From assembly GCF_029674545.1 (NCBI RefSeq), contig NZ_CP121354.1, positions 5,899,001 to 5,963,000 of the forward strand: a stretch of DNA of 64,000 nucleotides, read 5' to 3'. Source of the DNA: Mesorhizobium sp. WSM4904 (GTDB taxonomy: Bacteria > Pseudomonadota > Alphaproteobacteria > Rhizobiales > Rhizobiaceae). Below are positions 8,351 through 17,077 of this stretch, piece by piece. Each line of letters opens with the position of its first letter. The first letter of the stretch is position 1. The notes beneath the pieces were generated by a model. The model was not told where the DNA came from. It saw only the letters and a program-made list of their open reading frames with translations, and made no database searches. Both the position numbers and the translations under genes were made by a program.

Positions 8351-10807
8351 TCAGCCGACGATTTTTGAAAAATCGGCGACCTGGTCGGTAGCGGCGCGGA
8401 TGCGGGCAAGCAGCGCAAGGCGGTTGGCGCGCACGGCCTGGTCCTCATCATTCACGAGAACGCCTTCAAAGAATGAATCAACCGGTTCACGCAAAACGCT
8501 AAGCGCCAGCATGGCGGCGGAAAAATCTTCGTTTTGAATCGCTTGGCCGGCTTCCTTCTCGGCCTGATTCATCGCGGCATAGAGCTTCTTTTCCGCGTCC
8601 TCGCGGAACAGAGCCGGCTCAACGGTTTCGGCGATGAGCGTTTTCTTCTTCTCCTCGGCGGCCAGGATGTTGGCGGCGCGCTTGGTGCCGGCGAGCAGGT
8701 TCTTGCCGTCCTCGCTGTCGAGGAAGGAGCCCAGCGCCTCGACGCGGCGGACGATCTGCAGGAGGTCATCGTTCGGCGATTGGCCGATCTCCCCCCTTGT
8801 GGGGGAGATGCCCGGCAGGGCAGAGGGGGGCGCGACAGAATGAGGGGCCGGCGGGACAGCGCCCCCCTCTGTCGGCTTCGCCGACATCTCCCCCACAAGG
8901 GGGGAGATCGGGCGCGAGCCCGCCGACAGCACGGCATCGATCAAGTCATACCGTGCGCCGCTTTCACGCAGGTAGACCTTCAGGCGATCGTGGAAGAAGG
9001 CAAGGAGGTCCGACATCTGGTCGGCACCGCCCGTGAAGTTCGCAAAGGCCTTGGAGAAGATCGAGGTCAGCCCCATGCGAATGCGGTTCTCGATCAAAAT
9101 CCTGACCACGCCAAGTGCCGCGCGCCGCAGCGCGAAGGGATCCTTGCTGCCGGTCGGCTTCTCGTCAATTGCCCAGAAGCCGCTCAACGTGTCGAACTTG
9201 TCGGCAAGCGCTACGGCAACCGACACGGGATCGGTTGGCACCCGGTCGGACGGGCCTTGCGGCTTGTAGTGCTCCTCGGCGGCCGCGGCCACGGATGGAT
9301 GCTCACCCTGAAGCAACGCGTATTTGCGGCCCATGGCGCCCTGCAGCTCGGGGAACTCGCCGACCACCTCGGTCTGCAGGTCGGCCTTGGCGAGCACCGA
9401 CGCGCGGACGACAAGCGCGGTAATCTCCCCTCTCGAGGGGGAGATGTCGCCGAAGGCGACAGAGGGGGTCGTCTCGCGTGAAGCGCCGACTTCCTCTTTC
9501 TTGCCAAGGCCAGAATGCGTCGCGCCAGCTGAAGCGACCCCCTCTGGCCTGCCGGCCATCTCCCCCTCGAGGGGGGAGATCGACCTCACCATCACCGGCG
9601 CCAACTCCTCAGCCAGCCGCTTGATGCGCGCAACCCGTGCGCCCTGCGTGCCGAGCTTGGCATGGAAGGTCACATTGAGGTGGTCGAGCCGCGCCATGCG
9701 TTGGTCGAGCGGCTTCTTCAGGTCCAGGTCGAACTTTGCCGCGGATTCTTGCAACTGGTCGAGGTCCGGCAGATCGCCCTGATCGGTCTTCCAGAAATAG
9801 AGCGCATCGGAGAGCCGCGCCCGCACCACCTTGCCGTTGCCGTAGGCGATCTCCTTGCCGCCATCGGTCGCCTCGATGTTGGCGACGAGGATGAAGCGGT
9901 TGGAGAGGTCCTCGGCGGCGCCGTGCAGCCGGGTGACGAAGCATTTCTGGTTGGCGCGGATGGTGAGGCGGATGACCTCGGCCGGAATGGTGAGAAAATC
10001 CTGCTCGAATTCGCCCATCAGCACGACCGGCCATTCGACCAGGCCGGAAACTTCCTCCAGCAGGCCTTCGTCCTCGACGAGGTCGAGACCGTTGGCAAAG
10101 GCGATGTTGCGCGCATCCGCCAGGATGATCTCCTTGCGACGGTCGGCATCGAGAACGACCTTGGCCGCCTCGAGCTTGGCCGAATAGTCGTCGAAGCGGC
10201 GAACGGTGATCGGGCCCGGCGCGTGGAAGCGGTGGCCATAGGTGACGTTGCCGGAACGGATGCCGTCGATCTCGAAATCGACCACCACCGGCTCTTCTGT
10301 CTCCGGCCCGAAGGTGCAGACGATCGACTGCAGCGGCCGCACCCAGCGCAGCGAGCCTGGCCTGGCCGAGGCCGGCCCCCAGCGCATCGATTTCGGCCAG
10401 GGGAAGTTCTTGATGATGCCCGGCACCAGCTCGGCGATGATCTCTTCGGCCGCCCGGCCCGGTTTCGAGATGTGGGCGACGTAAAAGTCGCCCTTCTTGG
10501 GATCCGAATGGACATGCGCCTCGGCGATCGAGGCGAGACCTGCCTTGCGCAGGAAACCCTGCACCGCCTGCTCGGGCGCCGTGGTCGACGGACCCTTGAT
10601 CTCCTCGCGAATGTCCTTCGAGCGCGGCGTTAGCCCACGGATGTCGAGCGCCAGGCGCCGCGGCGTCCAGTATTCGCGCGCCGCCTCATAGGTAAGACCC
10701 GCCTCGACCAGACCGTCGGTCAGCATCTTCCTGAGATCGCCGGCTGCTTTGCGCTGCATGCGGGCGGGGATCTCTTCCGAGCGGAGTTCTAGGAGTAGGT
10801 CGGGCAT
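8351..10807 (-). CDS. glyS: Glycine-tRNA ligase beta subunit with two in-frame repeat inserts
   Basis: GlyS works with GlyQ as an alpha2beta2 enzyme that charges tRNA-Gly. It starts [17 protein letters not shown], as is standard, and ends in the tRNA-binding region with [14 protein letters not shown]. It has 818 residues, against roughly 690-720 usual for the family. The excess comes from two inserts encoded by family A palindromes, about residues 410-462 and 634-674. Both read ISPL(E/V)GEM...ISP(S/T)RGEI. Flanking sequence matches normal GlyS ([14 protein letters not shown] / [15 protein letters not shown], and DLIDAVLSA / [15 protein letters not shown]). The frame is open throughout, so the gene is probably functional. 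The SD (GGGAG) lies right beside repeat A4. Confidence 0.95.
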   Translation of the reverse strand: MPDLLLELRSEEIPARMQRKAAGDLRKMLTDGLVEAGLTYEAAREYWTPRRLALDIRGLTPRSKDIREEIKGPSTTAPEQAVQGFLRKAGLASIAEAHVHSDPKKGDFYVAHISKPGRAAEEIIAELVPGIIKNFPWPKSMRWGPASARPGSLRWVRPLQSIVCTFGPETEEPVVVDFEIDGIRSGNVTYGHRFHAPGPITVRRFDDYSAKLEAAKVVLDADRRKEIILADARNIAFANGLDLVEDEGLLEEVSGLVEWPVVLMGEFEQDFLTIPAEVIRLTIRANQKCFVTRLHGAAEDLSNRFILVANIEATDGGKEIAYGNGKVVRARLSDALYFWKTDQGDLPDLDQLQESAAKFDLDLKKPLDQRMARLDHLNVTFHAKLGTQGARVARIKRLAEELAPVMVRSISPLEGEMAGRPEGVASAGATHSGLGKKEEVGASRETTPSVAFGDISPSRGEITALVVRASVLAKADLQTEVVGEFPELQGAMGRKYALLQGEHPSVAAAAEEHYKPQGPSDRVPTDPVSVAVALADKFDTLSGFWAIDEKPTGSKDPFALRRAALGVVRILIENRIRMGLTSIFSKAFANFTGGADQMSDLLAFFHDRLKVYLRESGARYDLIDAVLSAGSRPISPLVGEMSAKPTEGGAVPPAPHSVAPPSALPGISPTRGEIGQSPNDDLLQIVRRVEALGSFLDSEDGKNLLAGTKRAANILAAEEKKKTLIAETVEPALFREDAEKKLYAAMNQAEKEAGQAIQNEDFSAAMLALSVLREPVDSFFEGVLVNDEDQAVRANRLALLARIRAATDQVADFSKIVG
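8787..8908. repeat. Family A repeat, copy A2, inserted in frame in glyS
   Basis: About 122 bp. The outer palindromes are ATCTCCCCCC-TTGTG-GGGGAGAT on the left and the matching sequence on the right. Inner hairpins include TGTCGGCTTCGCCGACA. It encodes about 41 residues of GlyS near 634-674 ([16 protein letters not shown] ... ISPTRGEI) without stop or shift. It falls between helices of the C-terminal part that are adjacent in normal GlyS. Confidence 0.9.
9423..9580. repeat. Family A repeat, copy A3, inserted in frame in glyS
   Basis: About 158 bp between the palindromes ATCTCCCC-TCTCGA-GGGGGAGAT and ATCTCCCCCTCGAGGGGGGAGAT. It encodes about 53 residues of GlyS near 410-462 ([14 protein letters not shown] ... 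ISPSRGEI). The peptide is read in the same frame relative to the repeat as in A2 and A5. Confidence 0.9.
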
Positions 10808-10819
10808 AGTTAAGCTCCC

Positions 10820-11339
10820 ACCCTCCCCTTGATGGGGAGGGTCGGCGCGTAGCGCCGGGGTGGGGTGGCGGCCTCTCAGCTGCCATTACCTTCGGCACCG
10901 TCGCGCAGATGCAGGTGTAATTTCCGTTCTTCCACCGCCGCATAGATTGTATCGAGGACGGAATCCAGTTCGTTTTTTATCTCGTGGTTCCAGAAACGGA
11001 CAACGCGGTAGCCCTGGCTTTCAAACCACCGCGTCCGAACTTCATCATGGCGCAGCTGATCATCGGCACCATGGTGGAAGCCATCCACCTCAATAATCAG
11101 CTTCAGCCGATGTGAGATAAAGTCGGGATAGTAGCCACCAACCGATGCTTGCCGACGAAAGTGCGTGCCTTCGACTGGGATGCGCCAGAGGTGCTGCCAC
11201 AACCTGCGTTCCTCGTCGGTCATCGCCGCGCGCAGCCTTCGCGCGGACTGCAACTTGAAGCGATCAAGTTTCGGCATAGGGAAGCGCCCGTCACCCCCAC
11301 CCGCCGCTTCGCGGCGACCTCCCCCATCAAGGGGGAGGT
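10820..11339. repeat. Family A repeat, copy A4, carrying a DUF559 nuclease gene
   Basis: The left half is ACCCTCCCC-TTGAT-GGGGAGGGT (10820-10842), then hairpin CGGCGC-GTA-GCGCCG and GGGTGGGG. The right half is CCCCCACCC, hairpin GCCGC-TTC-GCGGC, then ACCTCCCCC-ATCAA-GGGGGAGGT (11317-11339). This is the normal family A plan, but the variable centre is about 430 bp and holds a whole DUF559 gene (10876-11277). It sits between glyQ and glyS, and its left end is only 13 bp from the glyS start codon. Confidence 0.85.
10876..11277 (-). CDS. DUF559 (Vsr-like) endonuclease-domain protein
   Basis: A 133-residue protein of the DUF559 family, which shares the PD-(D/E)xK fold with the very-short-patch-repair nuclease Vsr. 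Visible landmarks are [13 protein letters not shown] at the N-terminus, [18 protein letters not shown] (candidate catalytic D52 and E63), and [12 protein letters not shown] near residues 89-100. I start it at the ATG 11277. The frame stays open upstream, but those 26 residues (LYLPLDGGGRREAAGG) are simply the flanking repeat. The gene fills the centre of a family A palindromic element. The family is often assumed to cut or nick DNA; the real activity is unknown. It may move the repeat or just be its passenger. Confidence 0.82.
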   Translation of the reverse strand: MPKLDRFKLQSARRLRAAMTDEERRLWQHLWRIPVEGTHFRRQASVGGYYPDFISHRLKLIIEVDGFHHGADDQLRHDEVRTRWFESQGYRVVRFWNHEIKNELDSVLDTIYAAVEERKLHLHLRDGAEGNGS

Positions 11340-11531
11340 AGAGGGCGCATAGCAACTCGGCTCGCCGCTGTCACCCTGCCTGCCGATCGCGAGATCGAGC
11401 TATTTCAGGAAATTTTCAGGTCTTTGTCGGGACGAAGCGGACCCGCCCGTCCTAAGAGCAAGAAATCCCATGAACCGAACACTGCACTGAAGCGACCAAC
11501 GCTCAGGCGGAGAACTATTGGCTGAAAGACG

Positions 11532-11711
11532 ATGAAAACGGCATCGAGAACCCTGCAGATCCTGGCACTGAGCGCCTGCTTCGCCGCCCAGATGCATGGC
11601 ACGTTCTCGATGCCTGGCGTGAGGCAAGCGCTGCGCACAATCGAAAGCGCAAGCAGCCAGAGCGCGTTGACGCTGACCGCCGCTGAGATCGCGAAAGCTT
11701 TCTTGAGCTAA
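11532..11711 (+). CDS. Possible small exported protein
   Basis: A 59-residue open frame, [20 protein letters not shown] onward. It has a short basic start and a hydrophobic run that could be a weak signal peptide. The codons carry mostly G or C at the third position, as in neighbouring genes. The ribosome site is poor (GGAGA lies 17 bases upstream). Its last bases overlap the end of glyQ on the other strand. I know of no matching family. It may be real, or a chance frame in the 350-bp gap between DUF559 and glyQ. Confidence 0.35.
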   Translation: MKTASRTLQILALSACFAAQMHGTFSMPGVRQALRTIESASSQSALTLTAAEIAKAFLS

Positions 11712-12790
11712 GCCGCCAGACCGCCCGCCCGCGTCTTCAGGAACGCCTCGCCGCAGGCCTTGGCCAGATTGCGCACGCGCAGGATGTAGCTCTGCCGCTC
11801 GGTGACGGAGATCACGCCGCGCGCGTCGAGCAGGTTGAAGACATGGCTTGCCTTGATGCACTGGTCGTAGGCCGGGAAGACCATGCGGTGGTACCCCTCC
11901 CCCTTGAGGGGAGGGTGGCCCGAATGGGTCGCCTGCGATGCGCTCGACGCCTTATTGGCGGTGCCTCCTGCGAGGACCCCCTCTGTCGGCTTCGCCGACA
12001 TCTCCCCCTCGAGGGGGGAGATTGGCGCGCCGGCGGCAAGCAGCGCCCTGCACTCGGCCTCGGCGTCCTCGAAATGCCGAAGCAGCATCGCGGTGTTGGC
12101 GAATTCGAAATTGTGGCGCGAATATTCCTGCTCGGCCTGCAGGAAGACCTCGCCATAGGTGACCTTCTCGGCGCCCTCGCGGCCGTTGAAGTTCAAGTCG
12201 TAGACATTGTCGACGCCCTGCACATACATGGCGAGGCGCTCGAGCCCATAGGTGAGCTCGCCGGCCACCGGCGCGCATTCGATGCCGCAGACCTGCTGGA
12301 AATAGGTGAACTGCGACACTTCCATGCCGTCGCACCAGCACTCCCAGCCGAGGCCCCAGGCGCCCAGCGTCGGGCTTTCCCAATCGTCCTCGACGAAGCG
12401 GATGTCGTGCAGCAGCGGATCGACGCCGATAGCCTCGAGCGAACCGAGATAGAGTTCCTGCAGGTTGGGCGGGTTCGGCTTCAGGATCACCTGATACTGA
12501 TAGTAATGCTGCAGCCGGTTCGGGTTCTCGCCGTAGCGGCCGTCCTTCGGGCGGCGCGACGGCTGCACGTAAGCCGCGTTCCAACGCAGCGGACCGAGCG
12601 CGCGCAAGGTGGTTGCCGGATGGAAGGTCCCGGCGCCGACTTCCATGTCGTAGGGCTGCAGGATGACGCAGCCGTAAGCCGCCCAGTAATTGTGCAAGGT
12701 CAGGATCAGCCCCTGGAAAGAGCGGCTGGGATGCATGTGGGCAGGAATTTCGACGGTCACGGCAGCCTCGGAAAGCGCTGGAATGGGCAT
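11708..12790 (-). CDS. glyQ: Glycine-tRNA ligase alpha subunit with one in-frame repeat insert
   Basis: The catalytic alpha subunit of glycyl-tRNA synthetase, partner of GlyS. Core motifs are intact: [51 protein letters not shown] and [17 protein letters not shown]. It has 360 residues where about 300-310 is usual. Residues about 257-299 ([16 protein letters not shown] ... LKGEG) are encoded by family A copy A5, placed between CRALLAAGA and [15 protein letters not shown], which are adjacent in normal GlyQ. The first ATG (12790) is used here; starting at MHPSRSF (12736) is closer to the family start and equally possible. Confidence 0.94.
   Translation of the reverse strand: MPIPALSEAAVTVEIPAHMHPSRSFQGLILTLHNYWAAYGCVILQPYDMEVGAGTFHPATTLRALGPLRWNAAYVQPSRRPKDGRYGENPNRLQHYYQYQVILKPNPPNLQELYLGSLEAIGVDPLLHDIRFVEDDWESPTLGAWGLGWECWCDGMEVSQFTYFQQVCGIECAPVAGELTYGLERLAMYVQGVDNVYDLNFNGREGAEKVTYGEVFLQAEQEYSRHNFEFANTAMLLRHFEDAEAECRALLAAGAPISPLEGEMSAKPTEGVLAGGTANKASSASQATHSGHPPLKGEGYHRMVFPAYDQCIKASHVFNLLDARGVISVTERQSYILRVRNLAKACGEAFLKTRAGGLAA
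11893..12022. repeat. Family A repeat, copy A5, inserted in frame in glyQ
   Basis: About 130 bp between the palindrome ACCCCTCCCCC-TTGA-GGGGAGGGT and ATCTCCCCCTCGAGGGGGGAGAT, with an inner hairpin TGTCGGCTTCGCCGACA. The two ends differ from each other, so this copy looks older or recombined. It adds about 43 residues to GlyQ near residues 257-299. Confidence 0.9.
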
Positions 12791-12928
12791 TCCCTAGTTG
12801 GCGGGCCGGCGAGCGTCAAGGCAGGGCGCCGCATCACGGAGAGGTTGAACGCTTTGCCAGCGGCTGGCCCATTGCCGGGCGTCGCAGTTGGCCGTTTGCT
12901 CTCGCCGCTTCAATCTGAGGGATATGTC

Positions 12929-13390
12929 ATGCCAAGCCAATGGATCGTCCGCCCCGTCACTCGGCAGGATTACGAACAATGGCTGCCGCTCTGGGATGGC
13001 TACAACGCATTCTACGGCCGATCGGGCGAAACGGCGCTTGCCGGCGAGATCACCCAGATGACCTGGTCGCGCTTCTTCGATGCCTACGAGCCGATGCATG
13101 CGCTGGTGGCCGAGCGCGACGGCAAGCTTCTCGGCCTGGTCCACTATCTCTACCACCGCTCGACCACCGCGATCGCGCCGAACTGCTACCTGCAGGATCT
13201 CTTCACGTCGCAGGCATCGCGCGGCCAAGGCGTCGGCAGGGCGCTGATCGAGGGCGTCTACGAGCGCGCCAAAGCCGCTGGCTCGGGCCGCGTCTACTGG
13301 CTGACGCACGAGACCAACCACACCGCCATGCAGCTCTACGACAAGATCGGCGAGCGCTCGGGGTTCGTCGTTTACCGGAAAATGTTTTAG
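12929..13390 (+). CDS. GNAT-family N-acetyltransferase
   Basis: A 153-residue acetyltransferase of the GNAT fold. The acetyl-CoA loop is clear in LYLQDLFTSQASRGQGVGRALIEG-like sequence (YLQDLFTSQASRGQGVGRAL), followed by RVYWLTHETNHTAMQLYDKI, typical of the last beta-alpha unit. The start is the ATG at 12929, with GAGGG upstream; the long upstream open frame is antisense to glyQ. The acceptor cannot be read; related small GNATs modify amines or antibiotics. It is divergent from glyQ with a 138-bp gap and is probably transcribed alone. Confidence 0.85.
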   Translation: MPSQWIVRPVTRQDYEQWLPLWDGYNAFYGRSGETALAGEITQMTWSRFFDAYEPMHALVAERDGKLLGLVHYLYHRSTTAIAPNCYLQDLFTSQASRGQGVGRALIEGVYERAKAAGSGRVYWLTHETNHTAMQLYDKIGERSGFVVYRKMF

Positions 13391-13500
13391 GTCCTCGACA
13401 CAGGGATTTTTGAAAGTCGCCATTGTCGACGAGTAAGATTTTCGCCGGTCATTTCCGTGAAATCGGCACGAACGCTGAGATTGGCTGAAGCCGCCCGAAT

Positions 13501-13684
13501 CTCGTCATTCCAGGGCGGAGCAGCCGCGAAGCGGCGTCGCGGAGACCCTGGAATCCATTCCGTGACCCTGATCAAAGAGTGCAGCGGAGCAGAATTCTGC
13601 GCCGCAGCAGCGCTCATGCGTTACGGAATGGATCCTCGGGTCTGCGCGCGTCGCTTCGCTCCTTGCTCCGCCCGTGGATGACGA
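13501..13684. repeat. Family C repeat, copy C1
   Basis: About 184 bp, beginning TCGTCATTCCAGGGCGGAGC and ending GCTCCGCCCGTGGATGACGA, so the ends are inverted. The interior has CATTCCGTGACC and ACGGAATGGATCCTCGGG as further inverted arms. The same layout is at 34356-34533 and, split by an IS, at 43924-45425. It fills the 446-bp gene-free stretch after the GNAT gene; the rest of that gap shows nothing beyond the terminator at 13822-13853. Confidence 0.85.
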
Positions 13685-13821
13685 TCACGATGGGCGTTTC
13701 GGCCAATCTCCAACGCATGCCGCCTGCCAACGCAAACAGCCTACAGGTCAAGATTTCTCCGCCAGGGAACTGGCGTTTGCCGATATTCAGTGAGGCCGGC
13801 CCGGGCTCGGCAGACGCCGAG

Positions 13822-13853
13822 CCGAAACGAAAACGGGGCTAGATGAGCCCCGT
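13822..13853 (-). terminator. Intrinsic terminator of the TPR gene
   Basis: Read on the minus strand, GGGGCT-CATCT-AGCCCC forms a hairpin followed by GTTTTCGTTTCG. It lies 24 bp past the stop codon of the TPR protein gene. Confidence 0.8.
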
Positions 13854-13876
13854 CGTCTTGAACGTTGGCGGAAGGG

Positions 13877-15652
13877 TCACCCCTTCGGCGGGGGCGGCGT
13901 GACCGGCTTGACCTTGGGGGTTTCCTGCGCCGTGTTGGATTCGATCGGCGGCAGCCCCTTGAGCAGCTTCTGCTGCAGGGCGGCAAGCACGTCCGGGTCC
14001 GGCTTAAGGTCGCGTGCCTGTGTCCACTGGAAGGTCGCTTCCAGCTTGCGGCCGACGCGCCAATAGGCATCGCCCAGATGGTCGTTGAGGACCGGATCCT
14101 CCGGCTTCAGCGACACGGCGCGCTCCATTTCGCGGACGGCGTCATCGAAGCGGCCGAGGCGGTAATAGGCCCATCCCAGCGAATCGACGATGTAGCCGTC
14201 GCTTGGCCTGAGATCCACGGCCTTCTGGATCATCGCCAGGCCTTCCTTGAGGTTGGTGTTCATATCGACCCAGGAATAGCCGAGATAGTTCAGAACCTGA
14301 GGCTGGTCGGGCTGCAACTCCAGCGCCTTGCGGAAATTGGGCTCTGCCTTCGGCCATTCCTTCAGTCGCTCATAGGCAATGCCGCGCTGGTAGAAGATGT
14401 TCCAGTTGGCGGCGGTCGGCGTCTTCAGCGCCTCGACCGCCTTGTCGTAGAGATTGGCGGCCGAGCGGTAGTCCTCCTTGGAGGAATAGACGCCGCCGAG
14501 CGCGAGATAGCCTCGCATGTCGGCCGCATGCGCATCGACATAACCCTTGAGGTGCGCAATCGCCTCGTCGTTGCGGTCGATGTCGGCGAGGTTCAGGCCA
14601 AGCTGCAGCTCCGAAAGCTCCTTCAGCGGCGAGGAGGCCGGAATGCGGCGGTAGAGCGCTATCGCGCCTTCGCCGTCCTTCAGCTGCTCGGCGACGGCAG
14701 CGAGCTGAACGAGGGCGGCATCGCTGTCCGGCTTCAGCGCCAGCGCGTATTGCAGATAGAGCCGCACGAAAGGCTCGCCGCCGCCGCGATTGAGCGCGGT
14801 GGCGAGGTCGAGCAGGATTTCGGAGGCGCCGTCGGCCGGGGTAGCGACCAAGGGCTCGATCTTGTCGCCCTTGTTGATCCTGTCGCGCAGCGTGGTGATT
14901 TCGAGCTTGCCCGGCGCGAAGGCCTCGGCCTGGTTGAGCACCGCAAGCGCCTTCGTCTTGTCGCCCTTGCGGGAGAGGAACGAGGCATAGGCCTGGGCGT
15001 TGCGCATCCACGTCTCGGGCGCGGAGCCACCGGCGGCGGTGTCGGCCAGGGTGGCGGCGTAGATTTCATCGGCCTTGTCGGAAAGGCCGGCGGCGTCGGC
15101 GATCAGCGCGCGATGATAGGACTTGAACAGGCCGAACCAGTCCGGTCCCTTGAGCTTGTCGATGGATTCCATCGCTTCCGACGCACTGCCCGCGCCTTCC
15201 TTGGCCCAGCCGTCCATGACGCCGGAGAGCAGCCGGTCGAGATCGGATTCGAGCGACAGCTTCAGCCAGTACTGGGCCTTGGCGTAGTCCTTCTTGTGGA
15301 AGGAATCGACGGCAAGCGCCAGCCGCGAGAAACGCTCGACATCGGGCACTTCCTTGAGCTTGTCGGCATAGACCAGCGATTCCTCGAAACGCCCTTGCGC
15401 GACCAGCGCCAGCATCAGGCTCTGCTGCAGCTCCGTGTCGTTGGGGGCAAAGGCCAGCGCCTGCTTGTAATAGGCGATGGCGTTGTTGAGATCGTTGTCG
15501 CTTTCGGCGATGTGGGCGGCAAGATAGGCGCCCGAGAAGGACGTGATCTGGATCGGTTGGGCGTTTTCCTTGGCATGGGCAGGCAGCACCGAAAGCGCCA
15601 CACCCGTCAAAAATGCCAGCCTTGTCAGCCAGCGCGCACGTCTTTGCTGCAT
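13877..15652 (-). CDS. Exported tetratricopeptide-repeat protein
   Basis: A 591-residue TPR protein with a signal peptide (RRARWLTRLAFLTGVALSVL, cut near AHA-KEN). Repeated 34-residue TPR units run through the chain, clearest at the end: NIFYQRGIAYERLKEWPKAE, VLNYLGYSWVDMNTNLKEG, IVDSLGWAYYRLGRFDDAV, LNDHLGDAYWRVGRKLEAT. The C-terminus is Pro-rich (VKPVTPPPPKG). It is probably a periplasmic or outer-membrane-facing scaffold; no enzymatic domain is visible. The ATG 15652 is chosen because AAAGGGA precedes it and the signal peptide starts there; upstream frame is not protein-like. It has its own terminator at 13822-13853. Confidence 0.85.
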   Translation of the reverse strand: MQQRRARWLTRLAFLTGVALSVLPAHAKENAQPIQITSFSGAYLAAHIAESDNDLNNAIAYYKQALAFAPNDTELQQSLMLALVAQGRFEESLVYADKLKEVPDVERFSRLALAVDSFHKKDYAKAQYWLKLSLESDLDRLLSGVMDGWAKEGAGSASEAMESIDKLKGPDWFGLFKSYHRALIADAAGLSDKADEIYAATLADTAAGGSAPETWMRNAQAYASFLSRKGDKTKALAVLNQAEAFAPGKLEITTLRDRINKGDKIEPLVATPADGASEILLDLATALNRGGGEPFVRLYLQYALALKPDSDAALVQLAAVAEQLKDGEGAIALYRRIPASSPLKELSELQLGLNLADIDRNDEAIAHLKGYVDAHAADMRGYLALGGVYSSKEDYRSAANLYDKAVEALKTPTAANWNIFYQRGIAYERLKEWPKAEPNFRKALELQPDQPQVLNYLGYSWVDMNTNLKEGLAMIQKAVDLRPSDGYIVDSLGWAYYRLGRFDDAVREMERAVSLKPEDPVLNDHLGDAYWRVGRKLEATFQWTQARDLKPDPDVLAALQQKLLKGLPPIESNTAQETPKVKPVTPPPPKG

Positions 15653-15849
15653 CTTATCCCTTTCAGCCAGACGGGTTCCCGCCCTTGGCGGACCGCCCAC
15701 AGACTCGATCTTTTCCAGACAAAGCATGGCCTTTTTGGGGTCGGGCTTCAATCCGGCGCGAATCACAATGCGATCATCCAACTTAAAAAACGATGCCCGG
15801 CGACCGAAAAGTCCGGAGCGGGCGCCTGCGGCCCGGCGGTATCGGCCGT

Positions 15850-16266
15850 CTACAGGCGGGTATCGTGAAATCCGCCGGCGGCGACCGCACCGCAGAGGCC
15901 AGACCATTCGCAGCCGGAGCATGCCCGGCGCGTCTGGCCGGAGGAAAACGCCGTCCGCATCCGCGCCAGGCTGGCGGGGTCCAGAGCGAGCCGGTCGCCG
16001 GCCTGGACCGGCCGGCCGAGGAGAGCGCCGACATCGCGCGCGGCGAGCCCATCCCGTTCGGCGGCGCCTTCGCGCAGGCAGTGCGGCTCGGGCTCGTCCA
16101 GCATCGGGGCACAGATGTCGTCCGGCCCGGAGACGATCAAGACCGCCTCGCCCTCGCCCAGCCGCCCCACCACCTTGTCATAGTTGGCGGTGAAGGCGGG
16201 CGAATAACCCTTGCCGACATAGGTCAGCAGGCAGAGCAGATGATGGGCGCGCAGCCTGACGGTCAT
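15850..16266 (-). CDS. DUF1284 family protein
   Basis: A 138-residue cytoplasmic protein of the DUF1284 family, starting MTVRLRAHHLLCLLTYVGKG, which is the family hallmark. Cys residues near the C-terminus (RRACSGCEWSGLCGAV) could hold iron-sulfur or zinc. It starts six bases after the bioY stop, so it is in one operon with bioY and probably shares BioR control. Its biochemical role is unknown. Confidence 0.85.
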   Translation of the reverse strand: MTVRLRAHHLLCLLTYVGKGYSPAFTANYDKVVGRLGEGEAVLIVSGPDDICAPMLDEPEPHCLREGAAERDGLAARDVGALLGRPVQAGDRLALDPASLARMRTAFSSGQTRRACSGCEWSGLCGAVAAGGFHDTRL

Positions 16267-16272
16267 CGCATC

Positions 16273-16872
16273 TTAGGCGCGCGGATCGCGCTGTTCGGCC
16301 CGATAGGTCGAGAAGAGCTTCAGCGTCGCGGCGCCCAGCGCCGACTTCAGCAGGCCGCCGACGATGAACGGCAGGAAGCCGAAGGTGATCGCCTTCTCGG
16401 CGCCGATCATGACAGCAAGCCAGGCCGTGCCGAGAACCAGACACAGAAGATTGCCGATGAGCATGGCGGCGAAGGCAAGCATCACCCGATTGCCGTTCCA
16501 GCCGCGCTCGGCCAGCCAGCCGACGACCGCGCCGACGATCGGGAACGAGAAGAGATAGCCGCCGGTCGGACCGACTAAATACTGCACGCCGGCGGCGCCG
16601 CCCGCCAGAACCGGAAAGCCCGCGGCGCCCTCGACGAGCCACGCCGCGATGGTGAGCGCGCCGAACCGCCAGCCGTAGAGCGCGCCGACGAGCGTCACGG
16701 CGAAGGTCTGCATGGTGACCGGAACCGGCACCATCGGCACCTCGATATAGGACGACAGCGCCAGGAACAGCGAGCCGAGAACGACGGCGCCGGCCTTCCA
16801 GGCGACGGAGCGACTATCCAGTCTGAGCGGGCTGAAGGAGGGCTTGCGGGTCGAAACGGCGATGTTTGTCAC
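16273..16872 (-). CDS. bioY: Biotin transporter, BioY substrate-binding component
   Basis: A 199-residue membrane protein that takes up biotin, alone or with an ECF module. The motif region VPMVPVPVTMQTFAVTLVGA and VQYLVGPTGGYLFSFPIVGA are BioY hallmarks, and five to six hydrophobic helices are visible. I use the GTG at 16872. The frame stays open upstream to further possible starts, but those would place the BioR box (16896-16905) inside the gene; with the GTG the box is 23 bp before the start, as expected. DUF1284 follows immediately. It is likely repressed by BioR when biotin is plentiful. Confidence 0.92.
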   Translation of the reverse strand: MTNIAVSTRKPSFSPLRLDSRSVAWKAGAVVLGSLFLALSSYIEVPMVPVPVTMQTFAVTLVGALYGWRFGALTIAAWLVEGAAGFPVLAGGAAGVQYLVGPTGGYLFSFPIVGAVVGWLAERGWNGNRVMLAFAAMLIGNLLCLVLGTAWLAVMIGAEKAITFGFLPFIVGGLLKSALGAATLKLFSTYRAEQRDPRA

Positions 16873-16895
16873 GGTGATGTCCCTGGCTGGTGAAA

Positions 16896-16905
16896 TTATA
16901 GATAA
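16896..16905. promoter_or_regulatory. BioR operator of bioY
   Basis: TTATAGATAA matches the known alphaproteobacterial BioR box (TTATMKATAA). It lies just upstream of bioY, in an AT-rich promoter region. Confidence 0.85.
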
Positions 16906-17077
16906 TTTATGCGTTCGATCTATTATCGAATCCATATTTTTGCAGAGATGGCAAGCGCTCCCTTTCGGAGACATGGATCGACGCGCGACGATGCTGAGCC
17001 ATTGAAGGGCCGTCAGGGTGCCCAAAACCGACATTTGGCTGCGATGGAGCGCAGAAGCGTAGCTGTGTCTGCGTTCC

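Noticed and set aside
11278..11355. 26-residue N-terminal extension of the DUF559 protein
   Set aside because: The codons are those of the flanking family A palindrome and not of the DUF559 family; the ATG at 11277 begins the conserved part.
11843..12928. Long upstream extension of the GNAT gene
   Set aside because: It runs antisense through glyQ and carries no acetyltransferase sequence; a proper ribosome site precedes ATG 12929.
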